From Quercus robur (Eukaryota > Streptophyta > Magnoliopsida > Fagales > Fagaceae), in contig NC_065538.1 in assembly GCF_932294415.1 (NCBI RefSeq), positions 18,141,656 through 18,205,655 of the forward strand: a stretch of DNA of 64,000 bases. Reading direction: 5' to 3'. Shown one piece after another: positions 1 to 12,246 of this stretch. Position 1 is the first letter of the stretch, and every line of letters starts with the position of its first letter. A model generated the notes under the pieces. The model did no database searches. It was not told the DNA's origin and saw only the letters and a list, made by a program, of their open reading frames with translations. The translations under genes were made by a program, and so were the position numbers.

Positions 1-1775
1 TCTCAGTCGCAAGGCGGGACTAGACATCAGCATTCACCTCCTCTCGGGCGTTCCTAACCCACTCCTCGACCATATAGATTTGCTAGGTAACCTGCATAAA
101 GGTAGTGGAAGGGTTATTAAAACAAACGCAACATGTAAGTGAACATAGAGTCTAAAATTTATATGATGAAGGATGTTTGGTTTACCATTGCAATGTCCCT
201 CTTCAACGACATGAAGAGGTTCGGCTTCCTGGTATTCTTGAGCCCATCCATATCTTGGGGGAGGAAAAGAGGCTGTTGTAAGGCCTCGGCAAGGTATGTA
301 GCCTGTCCCCTCTGGGAATCCCAAAGCGTGGCATCCCAAGAAATGGGAGCACCATCTAGCTCGAGCCGAGGGGACCAAGTATGTTGCCCCCTTCGCACTA
401 AAACCTCATCTCGGCTGTCCACGGACTTGGCCCTCTTATCCTTAGGCTCTTTGGCCTTCTTCTGCTGTTTGACCCCTTCTTGAGGACCGACCTCACCCTC
501 CTTCAAATCATCAACTGTCCTTTTCCTCCTCAGATTTGTATTAGTCTGCAACCCGAGGTCAGTGGGAGGCGAGGGAGAAGGAGGGAGGCTGGCAGGAACT
601 TGTACCTTGGGGACATCTCTGGAGGTTTGTCCCTTATTCCTATTGGCCATTAGGCCCTTTAAACCGGACCTTTGCTTCAGATCCATGCCTTCTTCTTCGA
701 CTTCTTAGCTAGTATCGATCCGGGCAACTATCAACCTCGGAGAATGTGCCGCGGAGAATCAGTCAAAATCAGTGTCAGAGTTCGAGAGCTCTACTGGCCT
801 TGTCGACACTTCACCTTCCTTGTTAAAGCGAAATTGATCAATCTCAACTTTGAGGGATGAGAGAGTAGAATCTATCTCCTCTCTTGGAGCGGCTACCCTT
901 TGAAGAACACGCTGAACGGGTGGAAGGTCTCTCTGAGCTAAAAATCCCGGCTTAGAGACGTCAATCCAAGCCAATCTGGGACTCCCGGCCCTTATAGCCA
1001 GGCCTACGTCCTGGAAGATGTGAGACAGCGGATCGTAGTCCAAAATCAGATAAGCGGCCCGTAACTGTCCATCTTCACTCATGAAAATCTTCGACCTTAG
1101 GAGGTAATTGAGAGCTTGAACGTTGACCAAATTGATCTTCGGGGCGATGTGATCTGCAAAACGCCCGAAAGGGAAATTGTGGTTAATCCGAGAAAACAAA
1201 TAACTAAAAGCAAGTAAAGGGAAAGCTCAGAAGACTAAGATCCCAGCCAAGGGACCTGATCCTAGAGTACCCCACCTGGTGTTCCTGCCCTAACTGGGCA
1301 GTGAAGACCATCGTGCCATTCTCCGAAACAACCAGATAATCGTCCTTCAAGCCTTTGTTGGACTTAGGAAGGCAGGATATCAATCTTATCTCGTCGGACC
1401 GAGATGTAAGGTAATATCCCCCGGAAAGGGAGTGGCACTCATACAAATGAACAACGTCTTGCCATGTGAGGCCGAGGTTCATCTAGTCGTTTAGAGCATC
1501 TACGCACCCTAAAACTCGGAACATATTAGCGGTGTATTGGTGGTGGGTCAATTTGTGGTTAAGGAAATAATCCCTGGTTATCCTACCCATGGGAAGCGTC
1601 ATTCCTCCCTCTATGAAAGTAATCATGAGAATGACGACTTGACCCGTCTCTCTGTCAGTGAGCATTCGGTCCGGAGAACAATATTCTAAACCCACTCCTT
1701 GTGGGATATATATCTAGCCCTAAAACCCTCCATACCAGCCGGCGAATCTACTAGGTGCTTGAACCTACCCATCTA
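1..1775 (-). pseudogene. antisense accessory gene of element A (degenerate)
   Basis: This open region runs opposite to the retrotransposon. It can be followed from about 1770 (a Met followed by GRFKHLVDSPAGMEGFR) leftwards past position 1. Visible blocks include RVLGCVDALND, a TAG at 1480-1482, then LGLTWQDVVHLYECHSL, SRSDEIRLISCLPKSNKGL, NLVNVQALNYLLRSKIF, a Lys/Glu-rich stretch (KQQKKAKEPKDKRAKS), and SLKRDIAM before an intron at 92-185. The next exon has an early TAG. The same blocks occur in element B, where the first TAG is a Gln codon. A one-base shift near 1700 also breaks it. Known background: some Tat-lineage elements carry an extra antisense ORF, sometimes matched by the Pfam family for putative gypsy-type transposon proteins. 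Assignment to that family is inference. Confidence 0.7.
92..185 (-). other. predicted 94-bp intron in the antisense gene of element A
   Basis: On the minus strand the donor is GCAATG|GTAAAC and the acceptor TTATGCAG|GTTACC. Splicing is phase 0 and joins ...DIAM to VT. Element B has an intron of the same length at the same codon (23750-23843) with a diverged interior. Reading through the intron hits a stop at 159-161, so splicing is needed to reach the downstream coiled-coil exon. Confidence 0.7.
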
Positions 1776-2333
1776 AGTGGCCAGAAATGACGCAGAAAAA
1801 GGTTTCTAAAAGAAAAAATGCCGAGGAAGAAGGCCGAGAAGAAAAAAGAAGAATATAACGAAATGAAAGACTTAACAGGAATACGTATGCTAAATCTCTA
1901 AAACTTTTAGAAAGATTCGCGAATGCTTCTCACAAGAAATAGCTATGGAGACTCAGGAACTTAGAGTGTTTTGTAAGACGAGGCGTTGGAATTCTCTGGA
2001 GCACTTGAAGGTTTTTAAAGAAAAGAGGAAAATGGTTTCCCTCAAGGCTTTATATAGAAGGAGAGAGTAAGTGGGAATACTCCCGCTCAAAATTCTAGGA
2101 GAAATGCCAACCGTTGGATTAGCGTCTCACTGTTAGATACAGGGGACATAAAGCCGCCTGGAGTAATTAATTACGCCTCGTGGACTATGAAGCGTCAGTG
2201 ACAATTATGAGGCACGTAAAACCGCATTCCCACACATGTGAATCAAAGAGTTAGTGGGTTTTATCCCTTAAAAATCAAAATCCCACTTTTCTTCCTCGGA
2301 TAAGAGGGAAAAACCGAAATTTTGAAGGGCTAT

Positions 2334-4393
2334 TGTAGGAGTAAAGGCCCAATATCATATATTGGGTTTTCGGGTTTTATCCGGGACATTGACAAGTCTA
2401 AAAAGGAGCAAATAGTTATTAAGGGATTACTAGTTAAAGTCTCATAAGCGGGGAATGAATGGAAGGTGATCCGAGGAGGAATCCCTCCTTGAATACGATG
2501 AATGTAGCCCAAGTGTGTACTCTAGCAGTTAAAGTAACCCTCCAAAAGGCTCTAGCGATAAAAATGTGCCCCATGAACATACGAGAAAAAAGGAAACTCA
2601 AAATATCTAAGGAAAAGTTGCTACCACCACATTAAATGCATTGCAGCTACTTTTCTGACCACATTTATGTGAAGAATACTTTTGAACAGTGCTGCCTTAA
2701 CTACCACAACTCACAGAAGGCTGAAAGGAGTGTCTGATGGGACGAGCACTCAAGTAGGGACTCAGATGATCAATAAGTGTAGGATCAAGATGATCCAAAA
2801 TGAGCTATATAATGTGAAAGACCCTCCATGAGAAAGGGATCGAAAAATAGAGAGAGAAAAAATGTGATAGCAATCTAAATCACTCTAATATCCAAGAGTG
2901 ATCATTATATACAGGTTTAACCTCCTCGGACTGAAAGTCTATTGATATCAGTGTGAGAGTGTTTTTTCTTTAGCACTCAGGCCTAAGGATCCTAAGCCAA
3001 ATGGTTGTTGTTTGGTGGATTGGGCTTTGATTCACCGCAACTAAAGGGCTGTTTAAGAATCAAGTGGTGCACAGGGCATACTTCCTACAATACACATAAA
3101 CTAGCAAACGAGGATATTTATATTAAACAACAATCAAAACAGCAAAAGTAATACAAAACAAATAGCAAATGTACAAAGTAATGGTTAGCGATCCTCAAAT
3201 CATTAAGAAATGCTTCATTGAATTTTCTTTATTATGATTACAGTGTGCTCACTAAGACATGATACAAGGTTCAAGTAAGCTCAAAAATTACAGTCTTAGG
3301 TGGCTATTCAAGCCTCTAAGAGTTGTAAAGTTTGATTCTTTTTGAATCCGAGTATGTGCTATAGTGGCTGTTTCTAGGATACCGGGAGATAATTTACTAA
3401 TTTCTCTGAGTTTTCTTTTCAACAGAACTTTCTCAATGATTCTGTTGTAATTTTTTCCCTATCCGTCTTCGCAATCCTTCCCCCCTTTTTATAGTGTTAT
3501 TCTGGAGTCCCAGGGAACTATTGATTCCCTTGTTTTGCCCCCTAGGTACCAGAGCCTGTGTTGTGCCCATCGCCCAGAAGGTTCAGTTTTCCCTGTTTTT
3601 CATTCTTTCCTTCCTTTTAGTGTTGTTTCTTCGAAAGTCCATGGCTGACTACCTATTTCGGAGTGCGCTGAGGTCACGTTCTTCACGGTTCAGCTTTTGG
3701 CCGTCCTTCTTCTTTATCTTTTTTTCTCAAATGGGCGAAATCTCACTCTACCGGTTTGAAAGTCCTTTGTTGCTACTCCCTTTTTTATACCCCTTCATTC
3801 TGGTTCCCCGAGGTACTGCCCACTTGCGCTATGAGAAGTCACTCTAGGTTTTCTTCTTTTCTTGTTGGATCATTTGGTACCTGAGAAAGACGTGCCCATC
3901 CTCTGTTTCTTGTGTTCTTTTGGCTTTTTCCTTTGAGCTGTCTTAATCCTTTCTTGACTGTGTTACACGCCTCAAGGATCCTGAGCCTTTTGGCAGCCTC
4001 TGATGATCCTGACTCAGCTTTCTTTTTACGCTGGTAATTCTTCAATCTTCTGGTCTGGGCTTCTTTTCTTTTTCTTTCTTCTTTTTTTATAAACTTCCAG
4101 GCTTGTCTTTTTTTCTTTATGTTTTTGGGTTTCAAGCCTTTTGGGCTTACCATTTCTTCTCTTTTTCCATAGCCCTTTGTGCTTATTTTTTTGGGCTTGG
4201 GTGCTATGATTTTTTGGACCTCAACAATCAGCATCCTTTATTTGTGTTTGATCGTCATGCAATTTAATACTAGCCATTGCCCAACTCATTAGAACCTAAT
4301 TCTTTGACTCATTCTCTACAAATTTATTATATTGGGCTCATTAGACCAAGAGTCCATATACTTTGGGCTTGGGCTCCAAATTGTGAGCTTACA
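2334..4393 (+). repeat. 3' LTR of element A, split in two
   Basis: The LTR occupies 2334-2951 and 4232-4393, separated by a solo LTR plus one TSD copy. It starts TGTAGGAGTAAAGGCCC and ends GAGCTTACA, and both ends resemble the LTRs of element B. A purine tract (AAGAGGGAAAAA) lies about 20 bp upstream, as it does in element B. Confidence 0.85.
2952..4226. mobile_element. solo LTR, 1275 bp, nested in the LTR of element A
   Basis: The element starts TGTGAGAG and ends CTCAACA, with the TG...CA termini of LTRs. A perfect 5-bp TSD, ATCAG, flanks it (2947-2951 and 4227-4231). Removing it with one TSD rejoins the host LTR at its correct length. No gag or pol is present, so it is best read as a solo LTR left by LTR-LTR recombination. 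A Lys-rich minus-strand open frame at 3839-4234 crosses its right end and is not a gene. The superfamily is not determined. Confidence 0.8.
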
Positions 4394-5304
4394 ATACCCA
4401 ATACTTGTTTGTTTTTGTAGCTTAATATGAAGCAAAAGGCTAAAACAAAAAAAAAAAAAAGTCCTCTACAGATGTCTTTTTAAATAAAAAGATAGATAAA
4501 CTATAGAATTACGCTAAATTATTTAAACACCAACCCTTAATATCTTTTTAACTAGCACATGAAATTGTGTTAAAGGAGTCACTTGTAAATAATAAACATA
4601 AACATGCGGAAGTGGTATTTGATTTTGATCTAGCTTAAGAAAAAAATTTTCACGTCTGATTCAAATAATCCACCTATGTTATTTGGGAAAAAAAATCAAA
4701 TAATTTTGTTTTTGAGAGAAAAAAAAATCAAATAATTAAAAGAATCAAATTCTTTTTTCTTTTTCTTTTTTTTGGCATTATTTCACATTATCAATAAGAG
4801 GGTCAAAACCATGTGATGCAAGACCCAATCGAGTAAATAAATTAAACAACGTTGGTCCGAGAATTTTTCTTTTTCCTAGCCAAGTAGGACCTTTTTTTTT
4901 TTAATATTTTTATGGGAGTCATGTAGACCTTCAGCTTAAGCTAAACGCAAAAATTAGAAACATGAAATCATACATGTTTGATACGAGCGTCGTATTAGAA
5001 TCTATCATAATTGATTGGACCGTTGTCTTCTCAAAAATAAAAACAAAATAAAACAAAAAAACAAAGATAGGACGGTTCAATATTATCCTCACAACTCATC
5101 CGGGACCCAAAAGTTTTAAAAAAAATAGTGAATTTTTTCTTTTTATGGTTACTCCACAATCTTTGGGTTAATATACAACGCTAGTACCCAAAAAAAAAAG
5201 GTCCACAACCTTTTTTTTTTAATTTATTTGTTACTGAAAATGATAACGTCATTTTTATTTGATTGTTCAATTCAATCATTTGGTTTAATTCCATTAAAAA
5301 CTTA

Positions 5305-5778
5305 GAGCATGTTTGATAGACTGTAATAGGCGCTGCAATGTAATAATTATTCTTATGATTATTCATAAGGAATAATCATCCCTTATGAATAGCTATTCTT
5401 CAAAATGAGGAATAACTATTCATCCTTAAAAGGTTGTATTAGTTATTCCTTAGTAAGAGCAATAATTTCAAAAGTTAATATATTTTCAAATAAACAAACT
5501 TTCCATATACATCTGACAATTGTAAAAATAAAAAATCATAAAAAATAACACATATCTCTCTTAAATTTAAAAATAACAATTTTTAAGGAGATATAATTAT
5601 ATGAGTAAGAAATTTCCTAAAATAAATGCTAAGTTTCATTCTAATGTTATAACTCACAAGTCACAACCAAACTAATGAATATATTTAGTTATTACGTTAC
5701 AATACATTTTATTCCTAGTAATAAAGATTACAATTCCTATCGCAATCCTCGTTTAGTGTACCAAACGTACCCTTTAAG
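5305..5778. mobile_element. possible hAT-type MITE
   Basis: The left end (AGCATGTTTGATAGACTGTA) and the reverse complement of the right end (GGGTACGTTTGGTACACT) are imperfect inverted repeats. The '(A/G)GG.(A/T)(A/C)GTTTGG' style is seen at ends of plant hAT-derived MITEs. The interior holds AT-rich self-complementary sequence (AATAATTATTCTTATGATTA). I could not define a clean 8-bp TSD, so boundaries are approximate. Confidence 0.35.
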
Positions 5779-5840
5779 GTAGAACACAATAACTATACTT
5801 AAATTTTACCTTATAAAAATAATTTTGCACTATTCATAAC

Positions 5841-5993
5841 TTGTAACTTAACTAATAATGTCTTTGATGGTTCTATAAAAGATTTGAAATTCAATCCCCG
5901 ACTATACTAAAAACTTATTGGTGTCTTAATCTGATGATAAAGAATTATTATCAGAAGCGGAAGCATAAGTTGAAACTCTCTCCAAAAAAAAAA
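5841..5993 (+). mobile_element. tRNA-derived SINE (family S1), diverged copy
   Basis: It aligns along its length with the better-preserved minus-strand copies at 27905-28058 and 59200-59361. Shared parts are a tRNA-like head (ATGTCTTTGATGGTT), a B-box-like GAAATTCAATCCCC, the tail module (TTGGTGTCTTAATCTGATGA), and TTGAAACTCTC before a terminal A-run at 5983-5993. The 5' end is eroded and I see no clear TSD. Confidence 0.6.
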
Positions 5994-6183
5994 TGATTTT
6001 TTTTTTTTTAGAAATAAACACACACACAAAGGAGAAGGAAAGAAGTTTTAATATAAAGGCACACCACAACTCTATGATAATTTGGGTTTGAATCTCACAT
6101 ACACAATATATATAGTGTTTGGTTGTATTCTCTCAAATGGTTGCAAAAAAAAGATTTTCAGATGTTTTTTATGACGTAAAATG

Positions 6184-7142
6184 CAAACGTTTTCTTATTT
6201 CACAACCTAATCTACCACTATGTAAAACTCACAAGGTTGGTGCTAACCCGATTGGATTCACCCAAAAATATATAAAATTTGATTAGTGCAACAACCACCA
6301 TATTGGGGGCGCACAACCATTATAATTTCAAACTGTTATTTTTCAAGGATAATGACCATTGTTAGTATCTGAAATTGTGAGTCTGTGATGGATCCATTTG
6401 TGAAAGAAAGAGAGACAAGAGGGATGAAGGATTTGTACAAGCTTTTTTACAACGTTTATGCAAACTATTAAGGTAGTAAATTTTTATTGATTCGTACACT
6501 TATGTCACTTTTTACTTATCAATAATCATTCACCACATTAATAATTTGTAAAAATTTTGTAGTTTTAGCATTTTTTACCTTTTAAAGAACATGAAAAATT
6601 AATAGATTAAATCTAAAACAAAATATACAAGTCCAAAAAAATTAGCCTAAAAACAAAAATTACCAATAATAAAACTAAAAAAATTAAGCCCAATCAATTT
6701 ATTTTACCCAAAACAAACAACTTAGCCATTTAAAAAATTTTAAACAAAAATCCTTATAAGTAAAGCAGTAGATTCAAAGATCGGAGCTGCGGCATACAAC
6801 TAGCAGTAGAGTCACCTTCCTAACTCCAAGTCCCGACTTCGTCCCTACAAGCCAAGTTAAAAGACATGCGATGATTTCTCAAAAAAAAAAAAAAAAAAAA
6901 AAAAAAGACATGCGATGAAAACGTTTTCTTATCTCAAAACTCACAAGGTTAGTGTAAATCCTGATCGGATTTACAATAAAATAAAATAAAAATTGATTAG
7001 TGCAACAACCACTACATCGGAGCACACCACCACTATAATTGCAAACCGTTGTTAAATGTAAGAGAAAGAAAGATAGGAGAGATGGAGGATTTGTGCGAGC
7101 CAAGTTAGAAGAGAGAGAGAAAGAGGAGAGTTTGTGCAAGCC
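6184..7142 (+). repeat. diverged direct duplication (two copies of about 230-280 bp)
   Basis: Copies lie at about 6184-6460 and 6918-7142. Shared landmarks, in order, are AACGTTTTCTTAT, ACTCACAAGGTT, GATTAGTGCAACAACCAC, a GGNGC-ACACCACCA-like block, and a GA-rich AAAGAAAGA...GAGGATTTGT. The second copy ends about 330 bp before the profilin promoter elements. Origin is unknown. Confidence 0.6.
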
Positions 7143-7478
7143 AAGATTAAAAAATATTTTCCAAAATTCTATTGAAATAAAAACATTTTACAACTTTTTA
7201 TACGCACATTTTTCGGTCAATAAAAAAAAAATTATCAGATTTGACCCAAAATTTACAACGAAGCATTAGAGGTAGAAAAGTAAAAAAAAAAAAAAAACAG
7301 AAAAGAAAAAGAAGAAGCGACCACGTGTCCACATGTACGGTAGAAGATGGAGATCTAGCATCGATAGAAAAAGAAGTATCTTTTTGAGAACGTGAACGGC
7401 ACTCATTCAATCATGCCTGAAAAACGTAGGGCTAAGATTACATCACCGACTGGTCCTAATCATAACGGTCCTCTTAAA

Positions 7479-7537
7479 GTGGGCCCCACACCATATGCTC
7501 TTTCTACCAATCGCCCCTTCCATTCTCACTATTTATA
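7479..7537 (+). promoter_or_regulatory. profilin core promoter region
   Basis: A GTGGGCCC box at 7479-7486 matches the class II TCP-binding consensus GTGGNCCC. A TATA-like TATTTATA lies at 7530-7537, about 135 bp before the ATG, implying a 5' leader of about 100 bp. Elements are seen in sequence; function is inferred. Confidence 0.5.
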
Positions 7538-7671
7538 CCTTTCTCCTTTGAACCAAATTAACCTTGCAAATCACTAGAGACCAGAGAATTTTGAAACGTA
7601 AAAAAAAATAATAATAATAATAAATTAAGAAAGAAATCAACGGTGAGGATTTGATTTTTGAGATTGAAAAG

Positions 7672-10600
7672 ATGTCGTGGCAAACCTACGTTGATGATCA
7701 TCTGATGTGCGACATCGAGGGTCAGCATCTCTCCGCCGCGGCCATCATCGGCCACGACGGCAGCGTCTGGGCTCAGAGCGCCACCTTCCCTCAGGTCCTC
7801 TTCCTCTCTCTCTCTTTCTCTCTCTAAATTTTTTCAGATTTTTTTGGTTTTGATTTTCAGAATTCGATTAGATCTGGTTGTTTCAGTTGTTAGATTTTTA
7901 TTTTTCTGAATTTTTTTTCTTTTTTTTTTTATTGATCTATGTGGAGAATTGGTGTTTTTGAATCTGTTTGTTTTCTCGGAAATTTTTATCAGGAAAATGT
8001 TTTATACCTTGATCCGTCTAATTTCTTGAGGATCTGGATGTCACTGAAGTTCCGCAATTGATTTGGATGGAATTAATGTGATTTGATTTTGAATCTGTAG
8101 AAATTTTAGGTTTTGGATTCGGGATTTTTCGGTGAAATTCGTTGGATTGGAGAGGAAAATTTTGAATTTTACGATTTTGTTTTTTTCTTTGTATTGGATT
8201 TGGTTTCCGACAATGGATTGGTTGACTAAACTTGTTTGATCGTTGAATTAAGCTTAGTTGCGTGGATGAACAAGTAATATGAATGACTAGATCAAAGGCA
8301 TTATTGATTTGTATGAAAATACTGTTACTAACTTTCCTAAGCAAGTATCGGGCAACCTCTTGAATTTTCTAATGCTGGGGTTCCACAAATATATAACATT
8401 ATCAAAAGTGGCTAAACACAAACTATTTGGGCCCGCTTAAAATCAAAATCAAAGGGAATTCTAATCTCGGAAATCCTATCGAACGTGCGATCGAAAGCCA
8501 CCGTACAGACTGATGTGTCAGGATGAGGAGATGAACACGAAGGGTGGCTCGTTCCCCTCAAGGGCATGTGTATGACAAGGCAGTATCAAAGGCAGATTCA
8601 TATGAAATTAATGCTGTTTTAAACGAAATCAATGAGTTTGCTATGCTAATGTTGATAATTACCACATTGATTTGCTTTTGGACTTGGTATTAGGTTATCT
8701 ACGAGTTGGGTATCTCTTTATGGCCTTGGAAATGTTACTTTTATATGAACGACCCAATTAATCTATTAAGAGTCCATAGCCGACCCTGTTGTTTTTGGAC
8801 TAAGGATTTTTTGTTGGTGATAAAAATCGGATGGTGATATTGGTTTATGATTCAAAATTGATTCTGAGTTGTACCATTTAAGCTTCCATGTTTTTATTGC
8901 TCGATTTGCATCCTTTTTGGTAACTTTTTATGCATGAGAGGGCTTATTTAGAATAGAGAGAATAAGTCGGTTTTACATTTCGAGCATATTTTATACTTTT
9001 AGGATATGCTTTCTTTTCTTCTATTGTAAAATCTAGATGTAGCTACAAACTAACGGTGAGGTTTTTTGCAGTTCAAGCCAGAAGAAGTTGCTGCCATCAT
9101 AAAAGATTTTGATGAACCTGGCACTCTTGCCCCAACTGGGTTACACCTTGGTGGCACAAAGTACATGGTTATTCAGGGAGAGCCTGGAGCTGTTATTCGT
9201 GGAAAGAAGGTGTGTTTTTTTAAGCTCTATTAATCCTCCTCTTTTTCTTTCATTGTTTCTTATACATTGGTTTATGATTGATGGTTTTACCTTAATTCTT
9301 TTGTTGATCTTGAGGCAGTAGCTGTTATTCATGAAAGGTGTTGTATGCTCTTTTTATTCTTTTTATACCCCCTTTCATTTTTATGTTTCTCTTACGGTGG
9401 TTGATAATTGATGATAGTAATGTTATTATTGTTTGAGCTATTCTGTATAAAATCTTCATATAGTAGCTGTATAAGATTAGTTGTTTAAAGTATGCTGAAA
9501 CATTAGGGGTTTCTTAGTGCATACCATAGTTCCACACCCATGTTATGTGACACTCGTAAATAATGTAGACCTTATACAATATTGGCAATAGGGGTTGAGT
9601 ACTCTCTAAGATATATTATGTAGAAACTTGCCTTTCCTTATGCATAGATGAAATAAAATTGTATGCTTCAAATAAATTTCCTTGCCATGCTACAAGATTG
9701 GGATTGGAAAGCCTCAACTCCTGAGCACACGCCTGCACACAACACTTGTATCTTGAGTCCATGTAGTATGTTTTCATATATGTTAATCTGCCAATTAGTT
9801 ATAATAAAATCTTACCTAATCTTCCATTTTCATTTATTGAGTGTTCATTATTTTTCAATGTGTAGATAAGGTTATACAATTTCTTATACGAACTTGGTCA
9901 TAATTACTGTGCCTCATGGACTCATGGTTGTTTCACTTTTTGACTTTCAAATTATTATATGGACCCCTTACATGCACCTTGTCATGGACTCTTGACTTCT
10001 TATGCACCTTTTGACTTATAATTTCTTACATGCACCCCGTAATGTCCCTGAAAGACTCAATTGAGAGCTTTATCTTCTTTTTTAAGGTTATTGTGAACCA
10101 TCAACCATGTACCTGGCTACCCCTTAAAACAATAATAATAATAGAGCAAATGAATCTCACATGTGGGACCCTCTCTATTATTCCTCAGTCATCGTTGCTC
10201 ACAATTTGCTAGTCCCTGTCAATAACAGTCTCTTGTGCAGACAGACAAGGACACCACACCAACACATTGAATTCAAATTGCTTTTGCTTTACTTTCATAA
10301 AGCAAGAGCAAGTTCTTTGAAGAAATGAGTTGTCCTTGAGTATTATTGGATCTATAATCATGTCCTGATTTCCTTTTTCATTTTTCTTTTGATGATGAAA
10401 TTTGCATAATCAGTCCACAAGGGCGGCGGCCCCATTCATAAGTGAGTATCAAACCCCATGCCTTTTACAAAAAGGATTCCTCATAATCCTATTTCAAAAC
10501 CCCACCCCTTTCCAAATTGGACTCCTAATAAAGGGTGAAATTTCTAATAATACTGAGAAAAAGTTGTTGAATAAAATCTTTATGAGAAATAGTTTACAAT

Positions 10601-10963
10601 CCAGAATTTTCACTAGCATTTTTAATTCTTTTCGTGGGGTGACTTTGTCATATTTAGTTTGATACATGCCAGCTAAATTTCTCATTAAGTAATGGTTCAT
10701 GTGGTAGCATTCAATTATAAGTGCTTCCTCTACTTTATTCTTATTCTTGCTTTGGCCAAGAATATATATTTTTATTGTTGCATCTTTATATATATATTCA
10801 TAGTTTTGTTGGTCAATTTGCTATGCAGGGTGCTGGTGGTATCACTGTGAAGAAAACCGGCCAAGCTTTGATTTTCGGTATATATGATGAACCTTTGACC
10901 CCTGGACAGTGTAACATAATTGTCGAGAGGTTGGGGGATTACCTGATTGATCAGGGCCTGTAG
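7672..10963 (+). CDS. PRF: profilin, 3 exons, 131 aa
   Basis: Coding exons are 7672-7794, 9072-9209 and 10829-10963 (41, 46 and 44 codons plus stop), joined by phase-0 GT-AG introns of 1277 and 1619 bp. Three exons and 131 aa are usual for plant profilins. The protein starts [17 protein letters not shown], has [20 protein letters not shown] in the middle, and ends [13 protein letters not shown], all family hallmarks. Profilin is a small cytosolic protein that binds monomeric actin, poly-proline ligands such as formins, and phosphoinositides, so it controls actin filament assembly. The N-terminal Trp3/Tyr6 and the C-terminal helix form the poly-proline site. The start fits: AAAGATGT has A at -3. 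The frame is intact throughout. Plant profilins are also known pan-allergens, but whether this paralogue is pollen-expressed cannot be told from sequence. Confidence 0.96.
7795..9071 (+). other. profilin intron 1 with an unexplained GC-richer block
   Basis: The intron begins CAG|GTCCTC after a CT-rich stretch and ends TTTTTTGCAG. Most of it is T-rich as expected. Positions about 8440-8600 are clearly richer in G+C, contain GAACGTGCGATCGAAAGCCA, and match nothing else I noticed in the window. No open frame supports an exon there. Confidence 0.6.
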
Positions 10964-12246
10964 GTTGCTATTTGCTTCATGGTTCTATATTGTGGTATTT
11001 GGTTTTGGGCTTGCATCTTCTTACTTAATCAAGAACTGGCAGTGGAATTGTTGCTGAAAATAACCGTGTGAGAAACAGAACAGTGATTTTTGGTGCATTA
11101 GGCTCATTTCTATTTCTCCAATTCCCATGTTTTCTTAACTTATGTGTATGTATTTCACAACTGTTTTGTGCGTATTGAGTCTGCCTTTTTTATAGTATCG
11201 AATATCCATGGATTTCTTTTATATCATGATATGAAAAGATTTAATTTTTTGGATTCTTAAATGTGTGTTTTGGAATATGTCTTCGGCTTGTAAAGAGTTT
11301 CATCTTCCTCAAGAATAGAATTCGTTTAATGCTGAAAATTTTAGGCTACCTTACAGGAAAGGCTTTAATTTTCAGCCATGGTTGAAATGTCTATTACATG
11401 ATTTATGACTTAAAATTAGATGATGAGACTTTGTGCGTACACCCACTACTACCTACGGTCCGATAAGGGGTAAAGATAACTCCGCTAACCACCACCTATG
11501 GTCCAATAAAACTGTGATTAGTTTGCTTTATGGTATGTTCTGAAGAAAGATGAAGGTAGCCGCATTTAGTTTGCTTTTAGAAAGATGGAGGTAGAGGAGA
11601 CTGTCCTATTACCGTGGCAGCAATCCTTTTATGAAAATCCTCTTGAAATTTTTGGATTTGTTATGAAAACTAAACATTATATAAAAAAGAAACAAACATT
11701 TTATAAAAATGGATCTTGCTTTCAAATGTTACGTTTACGTTTCTTCTTCCATGAAAAAAGATCCCCTCCAATTGAAGAAATGAATTGGACATTTGACATT
11801 CTATTTAACGACAAATTGGACAAACTTTTTCAATTATAATGACGAAGCACGGTCAATTTTATTTAGTATAAGCTAGCCAAAGAAAGACGGTTCATTTCAC
11901 TCAAGAATTGATTTTTGTTTTTTTGGATAACCAAGAATTGAATTATTGTTAATACTTTATTCCTGAACTTTTCCATCTTATATAATTGGAATCGGCAGTG
12001 TTCATATAATAATAATAAAATAATTGTATGGGACAAAAATCCAAGGCCCAAATGATGATTGGGCTTGGATCAATGTTCATCACAATTAATTTGTAGAAAT
12101 GGGTTTTCAAACAAACACTTGGACTCCTAAAAGGTATATTTTGATTCAAAGATTAATAAAAATAAAAAAAATAAAAAATAAAAGAAAAGAAAAGAAAGAA
12201 AGAAAGACAATTGAATTGGGTTTTCACTAGTTTTTTAAGGACAATA
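10964..12246. other. profilin 3' flank and AT-rich spacer
   Basis: The profilin 3' UTR must lie in the first few hundred bases, but I see no unambiguous polyadenylation site. The rest is AT-rich with A-runs near 12160-12210. The open frame at 11585-11839 has no recognisable motif and biased composition, so it is not called. Confidence 0.5.

Larger units (their letters stand above)
1..4393 (+). mobile_element. Ty3/gypsy (Tat-type) retrotransposon A, 3' part only
   Basis: This is the 3' end of an LTR retrotransposon whose gag-pol and 5' LTR lie left of the window. Positions 1-2333 match the 3' internal region of the complete element at 16149-26802 (compare 1-130 with about 23670-23790, and 1204-1700 with about 24900-25400). 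The 3' LTR begins at 2334 (TGTAGGAG) and ends at 4393 (CTTACA). A later solo LTR at 2952-4226 interrupts it. Without that insertion and one TSD copy the LTR is 780 bp, equal to the 3' LTR of element B. The internal region carries an antisense gene. The TSD partner lies outside the window. Confidence 0.85.
4394..7478. other. AT-rich intergenic DNA upstream of profilin
   Basis: No coding region is recognised here. The stretch holds poly-A/T runs, a SINE copy (5841-5993), a possible hAT-type MITE (5305-5778), and a diverged direct duplication (about 6184-6460 and 6918-7142). Short open frames in this interval are low-complexity shadows. Confidence 0.6.

Noticed and set aside
3839-4234. 131-aa Lys-rich open frame on the minus strand
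   Set aside because: It lies in and across the end of a solo LTR, is dominated by K/R/E from a T-rich tract, and shows no domain.
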